In this document: positions 7,616-15,150 of the stretch, in pieces
How positions within the stretch are numbered: the stretch's first letter is position 1
Layout: each line of letters opens with the position of its first letter
Source: a virus
IMG/VR virus record: IMGVR_UViG_3300021594_000967
Span: 1-29,192 of that record
DNA length: 29,192 nucleotides
Reading direction: 5' to 3' (one strand)
The notes under the pieces: model-generated
Database searches by the model: none
What the model was told of the DNA's origin: nothing
What the model saw: the letters and a program-made list of their open reading frames with translations, nothing else
Position numbers and translations under genes: made by a program

Positions 7616-8203
7616 CTATACTTTTTGTGAAATAAATAATCTTCCGTTAGTAAACTCTTTAAGTTGAGATAGGTGTGCTTCATATTCTTCTCGTGTCGAA
7701 TATTCCGACTCTGAAATAGTATATGAATCACCTTCCGCCGAAATAAAGGCTGCCCAATCTGCTTGATCTTCACTATTACTATCGGAAACGCACAACGCCT
7801 TTGCGATATCTACTCGAACATCTCGTATAGAAAATAATTTACCAACACCAATAAAAAATCTATAGCGAGTCATCACCTTAAGAACTTCAACTCCGGGGAC
7901 CTGCTCCAGTATTTTTATATGATCTGGGGTGTTGTTGTTACCATTTGTCAAATCAAAATTCGTATGACATATCCAACAATCAAACAACTTAGTAGGCAAC
8001 AAATTATCGTCATCTTTATATTTGCCAATAGGAGTGCTAATGTACTTAGGTTGATATATGCCGTCTAAGCTACTAGAAAATAACAATTCTCCTTCTTCAA
8101 CTTCGCCATCATCAAAAGAATCATCTTCAACTTCTTGATCTTTTTTCTCTTCGAAATCTTCTGGAGGAATGTCGTTCCATTTTTCCCAAACTATTTTCTT
8201 CAT
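7616..8203 (-). CDS. Hypothetical protein, acidic N-terminus, 195 aa
   Basis: Residues about 12-42 are strongly acidic (EEKKDQEVEDDSFDDGEVEEGE). The rest is an ordinary globular sequence with a Cys-x2-Cys-His motif (DCWICHTNFD), a hydrophobic RYRFFIGVGKLFSIRDVRVDIA block and a Tyr/Ser-rich C-terminus. It reads like a conserved phage protein but the function is unknown. It overlaps the next gene upstream by one base in a TAATG arrangement (stop and start share base 8203), so it is co-translated with it. Confidence 0.65.
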   Translation of the reverse strand: MKKIVWEKWNDIPPEDFEEKKDQEVEDDSFDDGEVEEGELLFSSSLDGIYQPKYISTPIGKYKDDDNLLPTKLFDCWICHTNFDLTNGNNNTPDHIKILEQVPGVEVLKVMTRYRFFIGVGKLFSIRDVRVDIAKALCVSDSNSEDQADWAAFISAEGDSYTISESEYSTREEYEAHLSQLKEFTNGRLFISQKV

Positions 8204-8484
8204 TAATATTCTCCCGAAGAGTATTTACTCGGCCTAACGATTAATTCATCTGAATTATTTCCGCCATTAATCACAAAATCTATCTTATCTCTAAATTCGC
8301 TATAGAGCTGTTGATAGTTGTTAGCTAGAAATTTATCGAGAGATTTCGCGATTGATAATTGAAAATTTTCACTTAAGATGAAATCTAATAACTTACGAGC
8401 TTGATCTTCGTCAGAGCAGCTCATTATTCTATTAATCCCATCCTCTTCCGAAAGTAGCGTGAGATAAGCTTGTTTTTCTGACAT
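8203..8484 (-). CDS. Hypothetical protein, 93 aa
   Basis: Small, mostly helical, soluble protein with the pattern EDQARKLLDFILSENFQLSIAKSLDKFLANNYQQLYSEFRDKI. No known motif. It begins one base after the ferritin-like gene stops and shares a base with the following start, so it belongs to the same translational unit. No function can be given. Confidence 0.6.
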   Translation of the reverse strand: MSEKQAYLTLLSEEDGINRIMSCSDEDQARKLLDFILSENFQLSIAKSLDKFLANNYQQLYSEFRDKIDFVINGGNNSDELIVRPSKYSSGEY

Positions 8485-8485
8485 A

Positions 8486-9055
8486 TTATACTTGTAGTGT
8501 TAAAAAGTTTTCCATTCCCATCTGGGCAATCATTTTGAGGTACGACTCATATAAGCGTATACCATCTTCGCTGCCTTGTAAAAGGGGAATCATGATATTT
8601 GCTGTAATTTCGTCGCCATTTCCTCTAGCAGCTAGTATAGTCAACTTTTCGACTGCCGCAGCCTCTCTGACTGAGGCAAGATTGTAATTGATTATTCCTA
8701 GCATGTCGTGTCTAGGCCAAGTTTCAGTCGATAGGGGAGGAGATACAGCAGGAATATCGTAAAATTCAAGTCTACGTATATTAGCTTGAGCGTGCTGATG
8801 TTCCTGCTCAGCATCTTCCTTTAAGACAGCGGCTAATTTTTTGTAGCCCCACCTTTCTAAATGCTCAGATTGCTCTGTTAAATCATGCGTCTGCTTCCAA
8901 TGAATAGACAACGACTTTTTCAGTAAAGAAAAAACTTGGCTTTCTTTATTTTCTGCTAGGGTAGATTCTCCAACCGAATTAGAAGAATAGACATAATAGT
9001 CTTCTTTCTTTTTATCATCCGCTGGGTTTAATAGTTCGTCGATATTAATACTCAT
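8486..9055 (-). CDS. Bacterioferritin-like four-helix protein
   Basis: 189 aa. From about residue 40 to the end it follows bacterioferritin through all four helices: the helix A end (ERWGYKKLAAVL), the helix B core (EDAEQEHQHAQANIRRLEFYD) and the characteristic C-terminus MGMENFL, compared with IGLENYL in bacterioferritins. The helix B pair Glu-x2-His is kept. The helix A Glu appears to be His, and the helix D Glu-x2-His appears to be Ser-x2-Gly, so the ferroxidase centre looks incomplete. A metal-storage, DNA-binding (Dps-like) or purely structural use of the fold is possible. About 40 poorly conserved residues precede the domain. Confidence 0.75.
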   Translation of the reverse strand: MSINIDELLNPADDKKKEDYYVYSSNSVGESTLAENKESQVFSLLKKSLSIHWKQTHDLTEQSEHLERWGYKKLAAVLKEDAEQEHQHAQANIRRLEFYDIPAVSPPLSTETWPRHDMLGIINYNLASVREAAAVEKLTILAARGNGDEITANIMIPLLQGSEDGIRLYESYLKMIAQMGMENFLTLQV

Positions 9056-9058
9056 GAT

Positions 9059-9763
9059 TTATCCTTTCACTGGAGAACTTGCTCTCCATTGGTAGCATGA
9101 CCAATATCTGGCTTTCCACTTCGGGCCGGGATTCGCACAATTGTGTCGTGCTCGGAAGCCTTTCCGCCTCTCTGGGTCATCTCTCTTGATTTCCATATTT
9201 GGGTCGCCAAAATTGACTTTTACCACATTCCCTTTATCATTTCTTACGTAAACTGAAAACTTCTTTGGGCCATTTGGAGTTCTGAAAGGCTTATTTAGCT
9301 TCACCTTGCTCTTATTTTCAGCAGATTGTGCTTTTTTATAAGCGTCTGGGTCTGGCCTATCTTTTTCTCCGGGTCCGGCTGGTCGATAATTATCCCCAAG
9401 CCTTTCCTTCTTTTTCCTGATATTTTCCCAAAGTCCGGGCTTATCTTTTGCAAGATCATATTCTTCTTCGTCTTCGTCTTCGTCTTCTTTGTCGCATTCA
9501 CACTCACATTCGGAAGCGAATGCTAGATAGTCACTTTCCTCTGGAACATAGAAATTGTCTTCATTAAGATCTTCCTCAAATCCATATTCTGATTCATTAT
9601 ACGTCACATCGATTTCTTCAATCAATGATGCTCCTGCGGACCTTCGACAGACTGCGTATCTTTGACCACGGTCTGGATATTCCTTATTCATTACTGAATC
9701 ACCCATGCATCTTGCAATAAAATCTTGATTTGATTCGTCTTTTTCTGGTTTAGGAATTGGCAT
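9059..9763 (-). CDS. Conserved phage protein with acidic, Cys-rich middle
   Basis: 234 aa in three parts. The N-terminal 45 residues (ESNQDFIARCMGD...YPDRGQRYAVC) match a short block found in many phage head-region proteins, including some prohead proteases. The middle is very acidic with a CECECD cluster followed by a Glu/Asp run. The C-terminal ~65 residues (FSVYVRNDKGNVVKVNFGDP...RRKGFRARHNCANPGPKWKARYWSCYQW) form a Cys/Trp-rich conserved phage domain. The domains are recognised from phage proteins in general; the function is not known. Both ends look like small folded, possibly zinc-binding units. Confidence 0.7.
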   Translation of the reverse strand: MPIPKPEKDESNQDFIARCMGDSVMNKEYPDRGQRYAVCRRSAGASLIEEIDVTYNESEYGFEEDLNEDNFYVPEESDYLAFASECECECDKEDEDEDEEEYDLAKDKPGLWENIRKKKERLGDNYRPAGPGEKDRPDPDAYKKAQSAENKSKVKLNKPFRTPNGPKKFSVYVRNDKGNVVKVNFGDPNMEIKRDDPERRKGFRARHNCANPGPKWKARYWSCYQWRASSPVKG

Positions 9764-9770
9764 ATTTACC

Positions 9771-10853
9771 TCAGGCTACTTCTAGTAAGTTTTCATATAA
9801 AATTTTAGAGCATTTGCCCCATGTGAAATTTTTAGCAGTCTCAATACCGGCAGTATTGACAGAGAGATTCCCATTCATTCGTTCTCTGTGTACTGACCTC
9901 ATATGTTCGACGAGTTGTTCGTGCTCGTCACTTCCAAACTTTCTCCAATACGAGCTTCCGTTGAAAAACTTTCCGTCTTCAGCTTTTTCAAATCCGCTGC
10001 TCATTTTGATCAGTCTTGAATTTTTATCACTTGCGTATTCTGAGTGGGCGGTGCAGTCGGTAATGATCAGATGTTTACCAATAGCTAATGATTCTAAGGC
10101 CTCTAAATTCCACCCTTCAGCCCTCGCAGGAAATACAGCACAGTGAATTTGTGACATTATTTTATACACCAACGACTGTGATGGCTGCCTTGGTAGTATT
10201 TTTACTCTACTGTCGTTACCAGAGTAAAGATTTTCCCAATATTTACTCTCGCTATCTGTAAGAAAACGATTAGATGGAACCATTATTAAATAAACTTCAC
10301 CATTATCTTTTTTGCCAAAAGCGTCGCAAAAAGCTTTATACAATACGTCGTGACCTTTGCGGACTTCCCATTTTCCAAAATTTCCAAAAATAGTATGTTC
10401 AGATCTAGGCATCTTACATGGAATAAAAATATCTTCATTGAATCCAAGTGGAACTACGAAAATATTATCCTCACTGGAAATATTATTTGCCAATAGTCTT
10501 TCTTTAGCCCATTTACTAGCAACAAATAAAAAATCGGGATATCTCAAAGAATGAGACTCCCGATCATTGAATGTTTCAAGCTCAAATATTGGAAAACCAA
10601 CCTTTTTGCCATTGCCGGTAAAACCAGTCATGTCGTGTTGATGCCAAATTTTTAGAGAAGTGGCGTCGTGATGGAACCTGAAGTCTCCCAGTATTTTACC
10701 TAGATAAGGAGATAGGTCTTCATCTATTTCATGCTCTGAAAACATTGGTACGTGCTTAACGTCACAGCCTAGTTCTAAAAGCCCCTTCATAAAATAGGAA
10801 GAAACATATCCGTATGAAGTGGTATTAACTGGGCATGTGACATTAATTTTCAT
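9771..10853 (-). CDS. GT-B glycosyltransferase (GT4-type, group 1)
   Basis: 360 aa with the GT-B layout. The N-terminal acceptor domain begins MKINVTCPVNTTSYGYVSSYFMKGL. The C-terminal nucleotide-sugar domain contains IFGNFGKWEVRKGHDVLYKAF and the family motif PARAEGWNLEALESLAIGK, with the paired Glu of GT4 enzymes. It should transfer a sugar from an activated donor to an unknown acceptor such as a surface glycan, virion protein or DNA. It lies 7 nt upstream of the head-type protein gene. Other glycosyltransferase-type genes lie on the opposite strand about 1.3 kb away. Confidence 0.88.
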   Translation of the reverse strand: MKINVTCPVNTTSYGYVSSYFMKGLLELGCDVKHVPMFSEHEIDEDLSPYLGKILGDFRFHHDATSLKIWHQHDMTGFTGNGKKVGFPIFELETFNDRESHSLRYPDFLFVASKWAKERLLANNISSEDNIFVVPLGFNEDIFIPCKMPRSEHTIFGNFGKWEVRKGHDVLYKAFCDAFGKKDNGEVYLIMVPSNRFLTDSESKYWENLYSGNDSRVKILPRQPSQSLVYKIMSQIHCAVFPARAEGWNLEALESLAIGKHLIITDCTAHSEYASDKNSRLIKMSSGFEKAEDGKFFNGSSYWRKFGSDEHEQLVEHMRSVHRERMNGNLSVNTAGIETAKNFTWGKCSKILYENLLEVA

Positions 10854-10869
10854 AGCAATTTATCAACCT

Positions 10870-11061
10870 TTAGGTCATGTGTTTTGGTGGAGGAGTCCAT
10901 GAATCCTCAGTTGAGTTTGATTTTATCTCAATTATCTCGCTTTCAAGCTTTTTAATCTCGGAATTGAGTTTTCTTAATCGCTCTCGCTTCTTGCGAACTT
11001 TTTCCCGAGATTTTCGCTCTCTTTCTTTTCTCTTGGCTTGCTGTCTTTTTGACTTAGACAT
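10870..11061 (-). CDS. Small highly basic coiled-coil protein, 63 aa
   Basis: Residues 2-37 are almost entirely Lys, Arg, Glu and Ser (KRQQAKRKERERKSREKVRKKRERLRKL), continuing into an amphipathic helix (SEIKKLESEIIEIKS). The TGATG overlap with the ssb stop supports real translation. The charge suggests nucleic-acid binding, perhaps with SSB, but no family is recognised. Low-complexity composition alone would be weak evidence; the coupled start is the better argument. Confidence 0.6.
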   Translation of the reverse strand: MSKSKRQQAKRKERERKSREKVRKKRERLRKLNSEIKKLESEIIEIKSNSTEDSWTPPPKHMT

Positions 11062-11405
11062 CAGAACCCAACCGAATCACTAGCGGTATTAGGGGAAGTA
11101 TCTGTTCTCCGCTCTTGTTTTGAGAAAATAACGGCGTTAATAACAACGTCCTTTGTTACCACACCTTCCTTATTGGTGTACTCGTCATTCTCAAGATATC
11201 CCTTAACTAGGACTCGATCACCCTTCTTCATTACAGCGGCGTCTCGTCCAGAGTTGCCGAAACATTTTACATTAATGTAAAGAGTTCGTTCCACTTCTCC
11301 GATCTTTCGATTAACAGCAACTCGACAGTTAGCACCAGGACCATTCTTAGTATCGAATGTTCGAGGGTCCGCGACTAAATTACCAAGCAAAAAAATCTCA
11401 TTCAT
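11061..11405 (-). CDS. ssb: Single-stranded DNA-binding protein (OB fold)
   Basis: 114 aa from the ATG at 11405 (AAGGGAAA ribosome site). An OB-fold SSB: MNEIFLLGNLVADP at the start, FDTKNGPGANCRVAVNRK, then the YINVKCFGNSGRDAAVMKKGDRVLVKGYLEND block. The short C-tail ends in SDSVGF rather than the usual acidic DDDIPF tip, so host SSB partners may not be engaged in the standard way. It would protect single-stranded DNA during phage replication. An in-frame start at 11423 would add six residues but lacks support. Confidence 0.92.
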   Translation of the reverse strand: MNEIFLLGNLVADPRTFDTKNGPGANCRVAVNRKIGEVERTLYINVKCFGNSGRDAAVMKKGDRVLVKGYLENDEYTNKEGVVTKDVVINAVIFSKQERRTDTSPNTASDSVGF

Positions 11406-11419
11406 AACATTTCCCTTAA

Positions 11420-11506
11420 TCAAACAGGATACAACATATCAAAATCGTCATCACTATCATCACAAATAAGAGCAATCAATAATATCAAAACTAGGATAAT
11501 TATCAT
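11420..11506 (-). CDS. 28-aa single-TM peptide
   Basis: A very short frame between ssb and the preceding gene. The ATG overlaps the upstream TGA (ATGA), giving coupled translation. The product is a hydrophobic helix (MIIILVLILLIALIC) followed by an acidic tail (DDSDDDFDMLYPV). The clean hydrophobic-then-acidic layout and the coupled start argue that it is expressed. The function is unknown; phage single-TM micropeptides often act on host membrane proteins. Confidence 0.45.
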   Translation of the reverse strand: MIIILVLILLIALICDDSDDDFDMLYPV

Positions 11507-11823
11507 TGCTGGTACCGAAGAATAGAATTCAATCGTCCTCGGACCACCTGAGCATTTCCTCGATTTGTATTATCGCTTACGATACACGCAGAAACAAACG
11601 AGCTTGGAAGTGACAGCCGAGAAGCTGCTCTTTTTATGTCTCTTAGAGAGTTCGAATAACGAGGCCCATGAGGAGTACAAGCTCTCGCCACAGCCACAAT
11701 TGGACTAACCAACTCGCCCCCTTTTGACCTTCCGCAAATTCTACCATTGATTACAGACCATTTGTAATTATCTTTAACAGCAGCCAACATTTCGTAAAAC
11801 GTCATAGTTACTTCCACAGCCAT
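11503..11823 (-). CDS. Hypothetical protein, 106 aa
   Basis: The start at 11823 follows a strong GGAGG site. Unrecognised soluble basic protein with pattern MTFYEMLAAVKDNYKWSVINGRICGRSKGGELVSPIVAVA and a C-terminus rich in Arg, Ser and Asn. It is the first gene of the leftward SSB unit and has a promoter-like element 44 nt upstream, so it is probably well transcribed. Likely a small regulatory or DNA-associated protein, but this is an inference from position only. Confidence 0.65.
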   Translation of the reverse strand: MAVEVTMTFYEMLAAVKDNYKWSVINGRICGRSKGGELVSPIVAVARACTPHGPRYSNSLRDIKRAASRLSLPSSFVSACIVSDNTNRGNAQVVRGRLNSILRYQQ

Positions 11824-11866
11824 AGTTACTTCCTCCAAAAAAAACAATTTAAATACGCATACTGAT

Positions 11867-11895
11867 ATATTAGCAGATAATACTGAAATATTCAA
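11867..11895 (-). promoter_or_regulatory. Sigma70-like promoter for the leftward SSB unit
   Basis: Reading the minus strand, TTGAAT (11895-11890) and TAATAT (11872-11867) are separated by 17 nt, each matching the -35/-10 consensus at 4 of 6 bases. The ATG of the first gene is 44 nt beyond the -10, behind GGAGG. Position at the divergence between leftward and rightward genes supports the call. Confidence 0.5.
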
Positions 11896-12152
11896 CTCTC
11901 CTCTTTGTTTTTTTTAAAATTTCCAACTACGATAGAGGTGCTGTTTCCATTTTCAGCTTACATAGTCGAAAAGACAGGTAAAATGGATGCTTTGATTGGC
12001 GTAGGCGAAATACTGAGTAAAGAACCTCCAACTGTTTTGAATCCACTGGTCGCGAGCAGTCGCGTAATTTCAAAACCACCCAATCAAAAAAAAAAAAAAA
12101 ATGTATTCTCCTTTTACTGAATTGTAATAGCGTTGATAATTATGAAGGGGAA
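11896..12152. other. Divergent intergenic region, no secure gene
   Basis: About 257 nt lie between the leftward SSB unit and the rightward glycosyltransferase cluster. Long frames are open on both strands (a 71-codon plus-strand frame at 11905-12120 and minus-strand frames broken by a stop), but none has a good start, a ribosome site or a recognisable product. The last part, from about 12102, is in frame with the glycosyltransferase gene and translates to LLLLNCNSVDNYEGE, which resembles the normal family sequence. The missing N-terminus should therefore lie here but does not. No convincing rightward promoter is seen. Confidence 0.5.
12086..12101. repeat. Homopolymer run of 16 A
   Basis: Sixteen consecutive A on the plus strand, just upstream of the point where glycosyltransferase-like coding sequence begins. 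Such a run is a hotspot for polymerase slippage, sequencing error and assembly joining. Confidence 0.95.
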
Positions 12153-12806
12153 GTGATAGATAAATATTGCGAAAAATTCACAAACATCGTTCATTACCGG
12201 CACGGAACTCCAACTGAAGACGGTAAAAATAGGGCGTCGTTAAGTGTATACGGCGCATGGAATTTTATGATACAAAAAGTTACAACTCCGTATTTGATGA
12301 ACGCAAATACGGACGATAGATTTGTTACTGTTGATTTTCTTGAAAGTGCGATTAAGCACCTTGATGACAATCAAGATATAGATTTAATCTATGGTCCTAA
12401 TATTGTTATCGATTCTTTCGAGACTCTAAAGGGATTTGATCAAGACGATAGCTCACTTTGGAGAACGCCTCTAACGCTCTGGCCTTCGGCTCAATATAGC
12501 CCTCAGACCATGCTTTCAATGAATCTTCCTCATTGTCGTCCAGTATGGCGTGCTAGCCTCCACAATCGATTTGGTTTGTTCGACGAGATATATCAGTCAG
12601 CCGCAGATTGGGATTTTTGGATACGTTGTGCTTTTGGTCACACTGATTCTGGTTGTGTTTCTCCAGCTAAAATGGAAGCATTTACCAATATTATTGGGCT
12701 ATACTATAATAACCCAACCGGCGTGTCAACAGCGTTTGAAAACATGCCTAGAAATCTAGCAGAAGTAAACGCCGTAGCGAAAAAATGGAAAGGTATTTAT
12801 CAATGA
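12153..12806 (+). CDS. GT-A (family 2-type) glycosyltransferase lacking its N-terminus
   Basis: 217 aa from the GTG at 12153. It has the GT2 metal-binding motif (NANTDDRF) and the acceptor-side motif AADWDFWIRCA. The usual N-terminal strand-loop block that binds the nucleotide (VVIPTYNR...) is absent. In-frame codons upstream add a plausible family piece (NCNSVDNYEGEV) and then run into the 16-A tract. The gene is therefore either 5'-truncated, frameshifted at the A run, or damaged by assembly. The stop overlaps the next start (ATGA). If functional as written, nucleotide-sugar binding would be doubtful. Confidence 0.7.
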   Translation: MIDKYCEKFTNIVHYRHGTPTEDGKNRASLSVYGAWNFMIQKVTTPYLMNANTDDRFVTVDFLESAIKHLDDNQDIDLIYGPNIVIDSFETLKGFDQDDSSLWRTPLTLWPSAQYSPQTMLSMNLPHCRPVWRASLHNRFGLFDEIYQSAADWDFWIRCAFGHTDSGCVSPAKMEAFTNIIGLYYNNPTGVSTAFENMPRNLAEVNAVAKKWKGIYQ

Positions 12807-13519
12807 AAAAAGTTATTTCGTTTTGTCTTTATGGTAACAAGCTAAAATATTTATTTGGAGCAGTAAAAAATTCATACTTGGCTAAGTATGTTTATACTGG
12901 CTGGGAGTGCTGGTTTTATGTATCTGATTGTGTTCCTCAGCCGATTATTGATATGATTAGGTACAATGGTGGGAAAATCATCGAGTGTGGTCCAGCAACA
13001 GCTACTTCGATGTTCTGGCGATTTAGGCCATTATTCGAAGAGGATGTTGAAATCTTCATTAGTCGAGATACTGATTCTCGATTAAATACGCGAGAAAGAT
13101 ATTGCGTAAATGAATGGGAGAGCTGGTCTAAGAAACATTTTCATACTATGCATGATCACTTATATCATCAGTGTTCTCCTATTCTTGGTGGTATGTGGGG
13201 CTGTAAAGTAGCTGAACTATCTCGGACTAACTTTATTGATCCAGCCAAAGAATTAATGGAAAACAAAATACGCGAGTTTGAGGGCCGTTCTGAGGTTGGT
13301 ATTTATAACCTAGACCAAGCGTTTTTGTGCGATTTATTTCAGGACGCAGTTTCTCAAGGTTATTCAGTTCTAGATCATTCGAGCCAAGATTTTGTCTGGG
13401 GACATTTTGACCATAATGATATCTCTGAGTATCTTAGTAGGTCTCAGGATGAGTATATCGGAGCACCATACGATGAGAACGAAAATCTGGAAATCCCTTA
13501 TGTAGGAAGATCTAATTGA
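12803..13519 (+). CDS. Glycosyltransferase-like protein with DxD motif, 238 aa
   Basis: Start at 12803 (MKKVISFCLYGNKLKYLFGAVKN), overlapping the preceding stop. GT-A-like features are an N-terminal strand-loop, SMFWRFRPL, then ISRDTDSRLN with the DxD metal-binding motif, and a conserved HDHLYHQCSPILGGMWGCK block. This organisation is seen in uncharacterised capsule or lipopolysaccharide-type glycosyltransferases. It is likely to act with the neighbouring genes on the same glycan. The donor and acceptor cannot be told from sequence. Confidence 0.75.
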   Translation: MKKVISFCLYGNKLKYLFGAVKNSYLAKYVYTGWECWFYVSDCVPQPIIDMIRYNGGKIIECGPATATSMFWRFRPLFEEDVEIFISRDTDSRLNTRERYCVNEWESWSKKHFHTMHDHLYHQCSPILGGMWGCKVAELSRTNFIDPAKELMENKIREFEGRSEVGIYNLDQAFLCDLFQDAVSQGYSVLDHSSQDFVWGHFDHNDISEYLSRSQDEYIGAPYDENENLEIPYVGRSN

Positions 13520-14427
13520 ATTTTTTTAATATTGATTTGCATATTTCTGTTATTGAGGATATTTCCACAATTTTCAGAGACTTGGGCCACGAAGTCACGT
13601 CGTGGAATATGTCTGGACATAATTGGGTCTTTGGAAGACAACCCAAAATAATACCAGAATTAATGAACTGGAGAAATTTCGACCAGAAAATGTGTGATCA
13701 GTTTTACGAGAAATACAAGAAGGAGCTTAGCGGGTATGATGGATTTATTGCCTGCTATCCTCCTTCTTTCTCTTTACTGTTTGAGAAGTTCCAGAAGCCT
13801 ATCTACGTCGTTGCTGCGACAAGGTATGACTATCCTATTTCCCGTTCTTCTGAGGGCTTTGCGTGGCTTAACGACAAGCTTGGATCAATGATTACTTCTG
13901 GACAGGTAATCCCAATAGCCAATAATAGATTTGATGCTTTTTATTGCGAGTATTATCTGGGTAAAAAATTTACTCATATTCCGAGCCTCTGCGAGTATAC
14001 AAAATGCAAATACACTGGCCGTAATGGCAGGTTTTGCGTATACGAGGCACGTCGAGGGACTCATACTTGGAGCGATCTTTACGATCATTTAGCGATCATC
14101 CACGCTCCATACAACGTCTCAACAATGTCTATCTTTGAGCATTACACAGCCAATGTCCCTATGCTCTTTCCAAGCAAAACTGACAGAAGGCCAATGTCTC
14201 AGTTGTTTTTCGACGAACATCAGACGAACTTTGACCTCCTAAATCATGCATGGGAGCTAGCGGATTTTTACGACGAAGAGTGGATGCCACATCTTCTATA
14301 TTACGGTATAGATACAGAAATACGAGATCTCAAGGCTGATTTCCCTGAGATCTCGGAAAGTGTGAGAAGATTCAATGTTTTGCGAAAACAGAGAATTTAT
14401 GAACTATGGAGTCGGCTTATCTATTGA
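13516..14427 (+). CDS. Putative glycosyltransferase (GT-B-like), 303 aa
   Basis: The only suitable start is a TTG at 13516 that overlaps the previous stop, consistent with coupled translation. It begins with a strand-helix opening (FFNIDLHISVIEDISTIFRDLGHEVTSW), then GYDGFIACYPPSFSLLFEKFQKPIYVVAATRYDYP, and later VSTMSIFEHYTANVPMLFPS, which resembles the donor-domain segment of GT-B enzymes. The last 24 nt overlap the 3' end of thyX on the opposite strand. The glycosyltransferase call relies on fold-like pattern and neighbours, not on a decisive motif. Confidence 0.6.
   Translation: MNFFNIDLHISVIEDISTIFRDLGHEVTSWNMSGHNWVFGRQPKIIPELMNWRNFDQKMCDQFYEKYKKELSGYDGFIACYPPSFSLLFEKFQKPIYVVAATRYDYPISRSSEGFAWLNDKLGSMITSGQVIPIANNRFDAFYCEYYLGKKFTHIPSLCEYTKCKYTGRNGRFCVYEARRGTHTWSDLYDHLAIIHAPYNVSTMSIFEHYTANVPMLFPSKTDRRPMSQLFFDEHQTNFDLLNHAWELADFYDEEWMPHLLYYGIDTEIRDLKADFPEISESVRRFNVLRKQRIYELWSRLIY
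14323..14355 (-). terminator. Hairpin between convergent units, candidate terminator after thyX
   Basis: A 13-nt stem with a single mismatch (CGAGATCTCAAGG / CCCTGAGATCTCG) and a 7-nt loop. On the minus strand it lies 49 nt past the thyX stop and is followed by a T-rich stretch (TATTTCTGTAT), so it could end the leftward transcript. It lies inside the coding sequence of the convergent glycosyltransferase gene, near its 3' end. The plus-strand side lacks a T tract. Confidence 0.45.
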
Positions 14428-15150
14428 TTTTTCGATTGCTGCAATAGTGTGTTCAAATGGATTTTCTGGGATGGCTTTTACAAGCTCCAACATTTGAGTC
14501 GCGATTTCTCTAATTTCCACTTGTGCAGATTTGCTCGTTCTCAATTTTAGAAAGTTAGCAAACGATCTCATGTTAAACATAACGTCGGCTTGAATTTGAG
14601 AGTTATACGTTTTGAAAAAACGGGCTGATTCTTTTGCTCGTTTACGCCCTAGCACTGGCTCAAGATCTGATAGGCATTTATGGTATAATAAATTACCTAG
14701 CTGTGTATATTCAGATAGGGCGTCATGCCATGATTTTTGACCTCGATTAATTCCAAACCAATTGAGAATCTTATCATACCATTTTTTATGATGGATTCCA
14801 AATTGACCACAATCGATTCTGTAATCAACAGAACAGTCGATTCCCATCCAGTCTTCCGGCAAGTAATATTTATCTTCTTTCAACTCCTTATATCGAGCTG
14901 ACTCGGCGTTAATTGATGCTATCCGATGCTTCAATAGATGGATATGTGAAGCAATGTCGCAGTTCACGAGAAACTGGACTATGCCCTTCTCGAAGGGGGT
15001 TTCGTGACCATCGCTCCATAGTTGATGGACAAGCTGTGGTATTCTAGCTTTTTTTTCTGCAGTCAGGTTTCTCGATGTGCTCGTCCATGCGGAGCAGGCA
15101 ATAACTTCGTCCCCACCATACCATCCTATTAGTTCGACTGTATTTTCCAT
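14404..15150 (-). CDS. thyX: Flavin-dependent thymidylate synthase
   Basis: 248 aa. ThyX makes dTMP from dUMP using FAD, NADPH and methylene-tetrahydrofolate. The signature RHRxxSxNExSxRY is present as KHRIASINAESARY (residues 74-87), with two conservative-looking departures (R to K, E to A). Other family parts are HETPFEKGIVQFLV near the start and the C-terminal block KTYNSQIQADVMFNMRSFANFL. The ATG has an AGGAG site and abuts the upstream stop (TAAATG). With RNR and the MazG-like enzyme it forms the nucleotide-supply set. Confidence 0.93.
   Translation of the reverse strand: MENTVELIGWYGGDEVIACSAWTSTSRNLTAEKKARIPQLVHQLWSDGHETPFEKGIVQFLVNCDIASHIHLLKHRIASINAESARYKELKEDKYYLPEDWMGIDCSVDYRIDCGQFGIHHKKWYDKILNWFGINRGQKSWHDALSEYTQLGNLLYHKCLSDLEPVLGRKRAKESARFFKTYNSQIQADVMFNMRSFANFLKLRTSKSAQVEIREIATQMLELVKAIPENPFEHTIAAIEKSIDKPTP

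Noticed and set aside
11905-12120. Plus-strand 71-aa frame before the glycosyltransferase
   Set aside because: No ribosome site, unlikely start, no family resemblance, ends in codons produced by the A tract. A -1 or +2 shift into the glycosyltransferase frame would not supply its missing motifs.
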